A stretch of 28,079 bases of DNA from the NCBI GenBank assembly GCA_905214235.1, contig CAJMLF010000025.1, positions 1-28,079 of the forward strand, read 5' to 3'. Below the pieces are notes generated by a model. The model worked only from the letters and a program-made list of their open reading frames with translations. It was not told where the DNA came from and did not search any database. The translations under genes and the position numbers were made by a program. Source of the DNA: an uncultured bacterium (lineage in GTDB: Bacteria; Bacillota; Bacilli; Lactobacillales; Lactobacillaceae). Below, piece after piece: positions 23,224 to 28,079 of this stretch (position 1 is its first letter; each line of letters begins with the position of its first letter).

Positions 23224-23832
23224 ATGACAAAAATGAAACTAAATGAAATTCGGGCCCAGCTGGCCATCGCCCGTCAGCAGGGCACGCTGATCGAGGTCCA
23301 TAATATTCCGAATGATGACTACTTTAATGTTGGGTTCGTCCTCGCGATTGATCCCCTCTTTTGCCTCCTGATCAGCATTGACTGGGATGGCAAGATCAAC
23401 GGCTTGATTGCAGTTCGCCTCAGCAGTATTGACTACGTGGCCAAGGGGACGGACTATTTGATGACCATTTCGGAGAAGACCAAGGTTGCCCACCAGTACC
23501 ACTACTTTGATATTTGGCAGGTGCAGAAGTTCATTGACGACCATCCGGACTATACCAAGGGGGACCTCTTAAGCAATGTCTTGGACGATTCGTTTACCAA
23601 CCACTTGCCAGTGGTAATTGGGACCGCAAAGTATAAGGGGGCCGATGACTTTGAAGGAGTGATTGCCAGCTTGGACCGGGTTAAGCTGACCCTCCACTAC
23701 TTTAACGAGCACGACCTTTCTTCAATGTGGACGTACGACGTTTTACTTGCCCAGGTTGACTATGTACGAGTCCGGGGAACTCAGGCGGCAACGACGCGCC
23801 AGGTCCTGCACGATATTTTTGGTCAGCAATAA
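23224..23832 (+). CDS. Unknown protein with internal duplication
   Basis: 202 residues; family not recognised. No signal peptide or membrane segment. Two units of about 44 residues look alike: residues 34-77 (GFVLAIDPLFCLLISIDWDG ... SSIDYVAKGT) and 143-186 (FEGVIASLDRVKLTLHYF ... AQVDYVRVRGT). Each is a run of short beta-strands ending in [IV]DYVxxxGT, suggesting a duplicated small barrel (Sm- or SH3-like), which is an inference. AAGGAAG lies 7 bases before the ATG. It precedes the LacI-type gene, which has its own promoter. Confidence 0.75.
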   Translation: MTKMKLNEIRAQLAIARQQGTLIEVHNIPNDDYFNVGFVLAIDPLFCLLISIDWDGKINGLIAVRLSSIDYVAKGTDYLMTISEKTKVAHQYHYFDIWQVQKFIDDHPDYTKGDLLSNVLDDSFTNHLPVVIGTAKYKGADDFEGVIASLDRVKLTLHYFNEHDLSSMWTYDVLLAQVDYVRVRGTQAATTRQVLHDIFGQQ

Positions 23833-23833
23833 T

Positions 23834-23862
23834 TTGCATGACCCGCAATTTTAGCTTAATAT
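23834..23862 (+). promoter_or_regulatory. Promoter of the LacI-type regulator operon
   Basis: TTGCAT, 17 bases, TAATAT. A TTGC-N7-GCAA inverted repeat starts at the -35 box and could be an autoregulatory site. Confidence 0.65.
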
Positions 23863-23894
23863 TTGGAAGTAAAAAAGGATAGAAGAGGAAAATA

Positions 23895-24917
23895 ATGGGG
23901 AAAAAAGTTACAATTCGTGATATTGCGCGGATGGCCGGTGTTTCAGTTACCACTGTCTCACAGGTGTTGAATGGTAAGGGAAAACGGTTCAGTAAAACCA
24001 CCCGTGAAAAGATTATGAAGCTCCGTGACCAGTACCAGTACGTGCCGGACTTTCACGCGCGGAGCCTAATTATGAAGGGAAACATCAATACAATTGGGGT
24101 GCTCGTGCCCAACGTCAGTGAGTCCTTCTTCGGTACCTTTGTCGAAGGGGTCCAGCAAGTTGCCCGCCAGGAAAAGCTAATTCCGCTGATTTTCAGTGCC
24201 AACCGGGAACCCAAGCTGGAACAGGAGTACCTGGAGCAAATGGTTGAGCGGTCCATTGATGGCCTCATCATCGCGAGTGCCCGGATGACGACCGAGATGA
24301 TTAACCAGGCCCTCAGCAACCGTGATATTCCTTACATCCTATTTGACCGTAACTACGACCAGCAGGGGGCCCGGGTACTGACGGATGACTACCATGGTGG
24401 TCAGCTGGCCGCCCAGCACCTCCTGGCCCTTGGTCATACTAAGATGCTGTTCTTGGGGGTTAAAAATATCACTGAAAACTTTAAACAGCGGATGGCGGGC
24501 TTTCAGGAAACCATTAATGCGCAGGGGATCGACTTTGATGAGAACCATAACCTGTTGAAGGCCGACCTGAGTAAGGAAGGCGGCTACCGGATGGCCCAGC
24601 CAGTGATTGAAAGTGGTGCAACGGCCGTCTTCACGGCTAATGACGAGGTTGCCATTGGCCTGATGCGGGGACTGCGCGAACAGGGGGTCCGTGTTCCGGA
24701 AGATATTTCTGTCATTGGCTACGATGATATTATTCTGGACGAATACGTTTACCCGCAGCTGACAACGATTCACCAACCAATCTTTAAGCTGGGGGTAGGG
24801 GCCACCAAGATTTTATTAAACAAGATTAACCACCCGGATGCTGAACCGGAGCAGGTTGAACACTTCCCGGTTAAACTGATTGCCCGCCAGAGTACTGGCA
24901 AGTGTCAGCAAAATTAA
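23895..24917 (+). CDS. LacI/GalR-family transcriptional regulator
   Basis: 340 residues. N-terminal HTH VTIRDIARMAGVSVTTVSQVLNGK, hinge FHARSLIM, and a periplasmic-binding-protein-like sensor (INTIGVLVPNVSESFF; TAVFTANDEVAIGLMRGLRE; ISVIGYDD; LTTIHQP). The general build is like RbsR/CcpA relatives, but no sugar operon lies next to it. A small membrane protein and a CPBP protease follow in the same direction with short gaps, so these may be targets or operon partners. GAAGAGGAAAATA precedes the ATG. Effector unknown. Confidence 0.9.
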   Translation: MGKKVTIRDIARMAGVSVTTVSQVLNGKGKRFSKTTREKIMKLRDQYQYVPDFHARSLIMKGNINTIGVLVPNVSESFFGTFVEGVQQVARQEKLIPLIFSANREPKLEQEYLEQMVERSIDGLIIASARMTTEMINQALSNRDIPYILFDRNYDQQGARVLTDDYHGGQLAAQHLLALGHTKMLFLGVKNITENFKQRMAGFQETINAQGIDFDENHNLLKADLSKEGGYRMAQPVIESGATAVFTANDEVAIGLMRGLREQGVRVPEDISVIGYDDIILDEYVYPQLTTIHQPIFKLGVGATKILLNKINHPDAEPEQVEHFPVKLIARQSTGKCQQN

Positions 24918-24942
24918 TTGAAAGTGCGAAGGGAGAAAGCAG

Positions 24943-25182
24943 ATGAAAGCTGAATATTTAATAAAGGTCATTTTGCCACCGTTCATTATTTTTGCCGTCC
25001 TGGTTGCTTTGACCATTGCCAAGCTAATTTCGGGCTGGTTGATGTATGCCCTATGGATTGTTGGCTTTATCGTTGCAAACCTGATTGTGACGCGGTATAC
25101 CGCTAAGCAGACCTATCAACGACGGAAGGAAATCCGCTTAAAGGAGGAAAAAAAGCAGAAAAATGAAGATCAAGGAGACTAA
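24943..25182 (+). CDS. Small two-segment membrane protein
   Basis: 79 residues; family not recognised. Two hydrophobic segments (VILPPFIIFAVLVALTIAKL and LMYALWIVGFIVANLIV), then a strongly charged cytosolic tail (RRKEIRLKEEKKQKNEDQ). GAAGGGAGAAAGCAG before the ATG is a good ribosome site. It starts 25 bases after the regulator and overlaps the CPBP gene by 20 bases, so the three are one operon. Confidence 0.75.
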   Translation: MKAEYLIKVILPPFIIFAVLVALTIAKLISGWLMYALWIVGFIVANLIVTRYTAKQTYQRRKEIRLKEEKKQKNEDQGD

Positions 25183-25843
25183 GCTGGGGGACTTCCTTTA
25201 CCGGGTGGGCCTCTTCCTCGTTTTCTATGTCCTTATTCAAACGCCCCCCATGGCGATAGCAATTGCTAACCGGCGGCCCGATAACCAGGGAGTGGCAATC
25301 GTGATGTCTAGCCTGTTCGTGTTAATCTTTTTGTTCATTATCGACCGAGCCAGCTACGTCTTTCACCAGTATAACCAGCTGCCCCAAAGGGCCGGGATTA
25401 AGGTTGGTGCAATAATTGGTGGCTATCTTGCTCTGATGGTCGGGATGATGTTTTTCTCCTGGCTCAACCAAGTAATTTTCCACCAGAGCGGGACGGCGAA
25501 TAACGAGTTAATTCGACAGATGCTGGACCATAACAGGTTAGTGACCGGTGTATTTGTAATCTCTTCCTTTACCCTGACTCCGGTTGCCGAGGAGTTGATT
25601 TTTCGGGGGATCTTAACCAACCTTTTCTTCAAGCCGACGCGTTTTTGGCCCAAAATTATTTTGTCCGGGATCGTTTTCTCATCAGCCCACGCCAGCACAA
25701 CAATCGTGAGTTTTCTCCTCTACTGTTTTATGGGGATGGTGCTGGCCTATGTTTACCGGAAGACGGGAAACATTAAGAACAGCATGCTGATTCACGCCCT
25801 AAATAACGCGGTTGCCATCTCTGCCTTGTTGCATACAATTTAG
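25163..25843 (+). CDS. CPBP-family intramembrane metalloprotease (CAAX/Abi-like)
   Basis: 226 residues, about six to seven membrane segments. All three family motifs: EELIFR (E143, E144, R148), FSSAHAS with H176, and HALNNAVA with H211. Members cleave prenylated or other membrane proteins; in lactic acid bacteria several are bacteriocin-immunity proteins. The start overlaps the upstream gene by 20 bases; AAAGGAGG is about 15 bases upstream, a little far, so translational coupling is likely. No terminator follows before the next promoter. Confidence 0.88.
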   Translation: MKIKETKLGDFLYRVGLFLVFYVLIQTPPMAIAIANRRPDNQGVAIVMSSLFVLIFLFIIDRASYVFHQYNQLPQRAGIKVGAIIGGYLALMVGMMFFSWLNQVIFHQSGTANNELIRQMLDHNRLVTGVFVISSFTLTPVAEELIFRGILTNLFFKPTRFWPKIILSGIVFSSAHASTTIVSFLLYCFMGMVLAYVYRKTGNIKNSMLIHALNNAVAISALLHTI

Positions 25844-25856
25844 TTTAAAAAGATGG

Positions 25857-25871
25857 TTGCAACCGCTTACA
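25857..25871 (+). promoter_or_regulatory. cre site (CcpA) over the -35 box of the candidate RNA
   Basis: TTGCAACCGCTTACA matches WTGNAANCGNWNNCW at every position and the stricter TGWAANCGNTNWCA with one mismatch. It covers the -35 hexamer, a placement that gives CcpA repression when preferred sugar is present. Confidence 0.8.
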
Positions 25872-25885
25872 AGTGGTGGTATATT
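25857..25885 (+). promoter_or_regulatory. Strong promoter of the candidate RNA
   Basis: TTGCAA, 17 bases, TATATT with TGG before it (extended -10). It starts 14 bases after the CPBP stop codon. Confidence 0.8.
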
Positions 25886-25888
25886 AAA

Positions 25889-26215
25889 GATGTGGAAGGA
25901 AAGAAGAAAAGAGATCATGATCCGTCATGAAGATCTCCCACGATGTAAGGAGCCGAAGGACATAAGGAGTAGGCAGAAGCAACGTAAGAGTGACCAATAG
26001 TATTGGTAAAGTTTATGAAGTGAGTCAGGTCACCAGGGTGCGCTTTACACATGGTTTATAAAATGCGACTTTGTGGAAGATAGAATCAAAATGTTAGGTA
26101 ATTAATCAGTTCCAGAGCAAAGTGGCGAGATTCCTTCCGTATAGCCGGGGGATAAAGCTCCCCGTGCACAATTAAGTCCCCAGGATTTGGGTTAACCAAG
26201 TTCTGGGGACTATTT
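25889..26215 (+). ncRNA. Candidate CcpA-controlled structured RNA, about 330 nt
   Basis: No protein gene of credible form occupies this stretch. It starts from an extended -10 promoter and ends at a strong terminator. Visible folding: GGAAGGAA (25894-25901) pairs with TTCCTTCC (26131-26138), closing a domain of about 240 nt. Inside are a hairpin with arms GAGATC..ATGA / TCAT..GATCTC and a TCCG loop (25911-25937), GTGACC/GGTCAC (about 25990-26033) and CGC-TTTA/TAAA-GCG (about 26041-26067). CGGGG/CCCCG follows outside (about 26146-26164). Two TAAGGAG copies lie in an unpaired-looking part. It lacks the signatures of RNase P RNA, tmRNA, SRP RNA and T-box. It could also be a long leader for the YbjQ-like gene, but that gene has its own -10. 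Confidence 0.6.
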
Positions 26216-26220
26216 GTTTG
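26175..26220 (+). terminator. Terminator of the candidate RNA
   Basis: AGTCCCCAG / CTGGGGACT with inner TTGG/CCAA, then ATTTGTTTG. Confidence 0.85.
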
Positions 26221-26239
26221 GTTAATAAAGGGAAAAGCT

Positions 26240-26248
26240 TGTTATACT
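26240..26248 (+). promoter_or_regulatory. Extended -10 of the YbjQ-like gene
   Basis: TGTTATACT directly after the RNA terminator; -35 weak. Only about 27 bases before the GTG start. Confidence 0.4.
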
Positions 26249-26274
26249 GGATGGTAAGAAGGGGATGGGGTCGA

Positions 26275-26556
26275 GTGTTTTTATCAACAGAGAATTATCC
26301 ACAGGCGCACCGAATCTTAGGGATTGTTAACGCAACGGGTCACCTGATGCTGACCAGTGACGCAATCGATGCTTTTGAATCTATGGACCAGCTCTTTGAT
26401 GAGGTCAAGGAGAAGATGAAGGAACGGGCCGAAGCTAAGGGGGCTGACGGAATCGTCAATATTCGTTTTAATACGAACGTCGCCAATGTCCAAGTGGCAC
26501 CGCGCTTCTTAGTGTTGACCGGTTACGGGACAATGATTCAACGGGTGAAAGCGTAA
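26275..26556 (+). CDS. YbjQ/UPF0145-like small protein, GTG start
   Basis: 93 residues from GTG 26275. The pattern ILGIVNATGHLMLTSDA, then KEKMKERAEAKGADGIVNIRF, and a closing beta segment LVLTGYGTMIQ fits the YbjQ family (DUF74), pentameric proteins proposed to bind heavy metals; function is not established. AAGGGG and a second GGGG lie upstream of GTG. The open frame extends 19 codons further up through the promoter and is rejected. It overlaps nothing and ends before a shared terminator. Confidence 0.75.
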   Translation: MFLSTENYPQAHRILGIVNATGHLMLTSDAIDAFESMDQLFDEVKEKMKERAEAKGADGIVNIRFNTNVANVQVAPRFLVLTGYGTMIQRVKA

Positions 26557-26604
26557 GAGAAAAATGGAACATAAAAGGAGACACTTATCGTCTCCAAAGA
26601 AAAC

Positions 26605-26660
26605 AAATAAGCCTTCAGTGTTCATGACTAATGCCGGCACTGAAGGCTTTATTGTACTTT
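26605..26660. terminator. Bidirectional terminator YbjQ-like/potassium channel
   Basis: AATAAGCCTTCAGTG / CACTGAAGGCTTTATT around an 18-base loop. A small extra hairpin GGAGAC/GTCTCC lies just before it at 26577-26595. Confidence 0.8.
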
Positions 26661-26702
26661 CCGTGTTTCATCTAATTTATTGAGCTTATGCCACAACCCC
26701 AC

Positions 26703-27419
26703 TTATTTATTGCGTTCTTCTTTCAAGAGTTTACGGACTTCTGCTTGGAGCTCCCGGTTTGATTTTTCGAGATCGCTTAACTTGTTTAAGACGGTTGCCA
26801 TCCGGTCGTTGGTGTGGTCCTGGATGAAGAAATTAGTCAGGGAACTAGTAAGGACCCCGACAAAGCCGATTCCAATCACCATTAACAGGATTGCGGCAAG
26901 CTTACCGAGAAAGGTATGGGGCGAAATATCTCCGTAACCAATTGTGGTGGCGGTTGCGATGGTCCACCATAGTGATTCGCCGTAAGGAACATGCTCACTG
27001 ATTGAGTACATCGAGGCACTGACAATCAAAATAGCGATACTGGTGTAGATGATGTATATCAGGCCGTTGATCTTTAGCAACCGGTTGAGTTTACCGGTAA
27101 GCCCGATGAGACGGACAAGGCGGAAGACAACGACGAGCCGCCCAATGCGGGCAAACCGGAAGAGGTTAAAGGAGGCACTGACTGGGATGATCGACAGGAG
27201 GTCAAAAATATTTTCCTTAAAGAACTTTTTCTTGTCCTTGGCGAGGAAGAGGCGGGCAAAGTAATCAATGGTAAAGATGATTAAGATGGCGTTATTTAAC
27301 AATTCGGGGTAGCCATGGTTGATATCAATGACCGACCCGTAGCTAAGGACAATTAGGATAATCGAAATGATGGCGAGCACCGCCATAAATACTTCATAGA
27401 TTTTCTGGTTAGTTTTCAT
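26703..27419 (-). CDS. Voltage-gated-type potassium channel
   Basis: 238 residues. Six membrane segments with the selectivity filter TIGYGD at 159-164. S4 carries spaced arginines (RFARIGRLVVVFRLVRLIG), so it is of the Kv type rather than a two-segment channel. The C-terminal tail (about 205-238, ATVLNKLSDLEKSNRELQAE) is a heptad-like coiled coil, probably for tetramer assembly. GGGGG lies about 7 bases before the ATG at 27419; a GTG four codons earlier overlaps that site. It follows a tRNA gene and terminator without a clear promoter of its own. Confidence 0.93.
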   Translation of the reverse strand: MKTNQKIYEVFMAVLAIISIILIVLSYGSVIDINHGYPELLNNAILIIFTIDYFARLFLAKDKKKFFKENIFDLLSIIPVSASFNLFRFARIGRLVVVFRLVRLIGLTGKLNRLLKINGLIYIIYTSIAILIVSASMYSISEHVPYGESLWWTIATATTIGYGDISPHTFLGKLAAILLMVIGIGFVGVLTSSLTNFFIQDHTNDRMATVLNKLSDLEKSNRELQAEVRKLLKEERNK

Positions 27420-27435
27420 TATTTCCCCCACGTAC

Positions 27436-27466
27436 GAAAAAAGCCCGGTAGAAAAACTACCGAGCT
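27436..27466 (-). terminator. Terminator of tRNA-Leu
   Basis: Minus strand AGCTCGGTAG / CTACCGGGCT around TTTTT, then six T residues. Confidence 0.85.
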
Positions 27467-27472
27467 AACTGA

Positions 27473-27556
27473 TGCCCCAAACAGGATTCGAACCTGTACA
27501 TGGAAACCCATACAACGACCTGAACGTTGCGCGTCTGCCAATTCCGCCACTGGGGC
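27473..27556 (-). tRNA. tRNA-Leu, anticodon CAG
   Basis: 84 nt class II tRNA: acceptor GCCCCAG / TTGGGGC with discriminator A, D-arm GGAATTGGCAGAC, anticodon stem CAACG/CGTTG with loop TTCAGGT, long variable arm, and T-arm ACAGG-TTCGAAT-CCTGT. CCA is not encoded. Reads CUG. Confidence 0.97.
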
Positions 27557-27589
27557 ATTGCTATCTATCTCTATCAGACAACAATAATT

Positions 27590-27617
27590 ATTATACTGAT
27601 TTTTCATCAGAATGCAA
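27590..27617 (-). promoter_or_regulatory. tRNA-Leu promoter
   Basis: Minus strand TTGCAT, 16 bases, TATAAT. A CTGAT-GAAAA-ATCAG repeat lies in the spacer. Confidence 0.75.
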
Positions 27618-27625
27618 GCCTTTAT

Positions 27626-27961
27626 TTAAAATAAAGCAATAATAATTATCAAAGTGATGACTAACGCCGTCGTAACAACGAAAGCTTGGAGGGGGTTACC
27701 AAAAGTTTCCCGCTTAAGCCGGAAAGTGTTTTCCATCAGGATGTAAACTGCTACTAGGTAGAGCAGCCAGATAATGTGCCAGACAATGTGGGCAGGGAAA
27801 ACAACAATAAATTGGATAACAGCCAGGGTCAAGAGAATGAAGAAGGTAATTCGGGCGATCCCTAACCAGTCCGAAACGTGTTTTTCCTTCTTAGAGTGGT
27901 TACCAAAGATGTTGGCAAATAAAAGAATCAGGACGATAAATTCCCAAAACAACTTGAGCAT
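27626..27961 (-). CDS. Small membrane protein of unknown function
   Basis: 111 residues; family not recognised. Four hydrophobic segments: an N-terminal one (WEFIVLILLFANIFG), then ARITFFILLTLAVIQFIVVF, HIVWHIIWLLYLVAVYIL and a C-terminal one (VTTALVITLIIIIALF), with a charged loop NHSKKEKH after the first. GGGGG is about 9 bases before the ATG. Its 3' end overlaps no gene; only a weak AT-rich inverted repeat follows before the tRNA promoter. Confidence 0.75.
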   Translation of the reverse strand: MLKLFWEFIVLILLFANIFGNHSKKEKHVSDWLGIARITFFILLTLAVIQFIVVFPAHIVWHIIWLLYLVAVYILMENTFRLKRETFGNPLQAFVVTTALVITLIIIIALF

Positions 27962-27985
27962 TTCGCTGACCCCCTTTCTGCTATG

Positions 27986-28014
27986 ATTTTATCATAATTA
28001 TGGACAATGACCAA
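27986..28014 (-). promoter_or_regulatory. Promoter of the small membrane protein gene
   Basis: Minus strand TTGGTC, 17 bases, TAAAAT with TGA before it. Beyond it, to the window end, only a TTTGAC / GTCAAA repeat at 28021-28040 is notable. Confidence 0.6.
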
Positions 28015-28079
28015 TTTGCTTTTGACGGCGAATTGTCAAACTAAGTGCAACGGTTTATCAAAAAATACTTCATATGGGG

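Noticed and set aside
24339..24776. 145-codon minus-strand frame inside the LacI-type gene
   Set aside because: Antisense shadow with no independent support.
25889..26215. RNase P RNA, tmRNA, SRP RNA or a T-box as identity of the candidate RNA
   Set aside because: The GAAAGTCC core of RNase P RNA, the tRNA-like ends and CCA of tmRNA, the SRP Alu/helix 8 motif and the GGGTGGTACCGCG T-box are all absent.
1..28079. CRISPR array, insertion sequence, prophage or integrase
   Set aside because: No regularly spaced repeats, transposase motifs, phage genes or attachment-site duplications were seen; the tRNA-Leu 3' end is not followed by an integrase.

Overview
The window reads as chromosome of a lactic acid bacterium of the Lactobacillaceae, most likely a Limosilactobacillus-type heterofermenter; that genus is an inference from gene style and moderate GC, not proven here. 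Direct support for Lactobacillales: a SAM-III (SMK box) riboswitch in front of metK, a leucine T-box in front of leuS, CIRCE and CtsR operators at hsp20, a PerR regulator with its own Per box, dipeptidase PepV, a single deoxynucleoside kinase, and a tRNA gene without encoded CCA. I see no insertion sequence, prophage, CRISPR array or integrase; this is core and near-core chromosome made of short transcription units separated by strong, often shared terminators.

Layout. 1-2500: a large P-loop protein of the HPr kinase/PEP carboxykinase fold (minus), divergent from an acyl-CoA thioesterase. 2500-3930: an operon of a secreted L,D-transpeptidase and an aldo/keto reductase (minus). 3930-5240: a doubly controlled small heat-shock protein and a HdeD-like membrane protein. 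5360-6091: a VanZ-like membrane protein, apparently starting at AUU, with a 56-residue partner. 6100-9700: amino-acid permease, PerR, and a DHA2-type multidrug exporter that shares an interlocked promoter region with perR. 9800-14800: Tag-like DNA glycosylase, SAM-III/metK, T-box/leuS, and an orphan HicB-like protein. 14900-19520: lipid-linked flippase, NAD(P)HX dehydratase, PepV, universal stress protein. 19600-22360: a large L,D-transpeptidase and a GH73 glucosaminidase. 22400-25850: deoxynucleoside kinase, an unknown protein with an internal duplication, and a LacI-type regulator followed by a small membrane protein and a CPBP protease. 25850-26220: a gene-free stretch with a near-ideal promoter overlapped by a cre site, a foldable RNA of about 330 nt and a strong terminator. 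26270-28079: a YbjQ-like protein, a Kv-type potassium channel, tRNA-Leu(CAG) and a small membrane protein.

How the genes fit together. Three themes recur: envelope building and remodelling (two YkuD transpeptidases, GH73 hydrolase, flippase, VanZ-like protein), stress response (Hsp20, PerR, universal stress protein, NAD(P)HX repair, Tag, HdeD-like protein), and RNA-level control (SAM-III, T-box, a hairpin that can hide the glucosaminidase ribosome-binding site, and the candidate CcpA-controlled RNA). The best candidate for something undescribed is the RNA at about 25889-26215: promoter, catabolite operator, long-range closing helix and terminator are all visible, and it matches none of the standard RNAs I know (RNase P RNA, tmRNA, SRP RNA, 6S, T-box).
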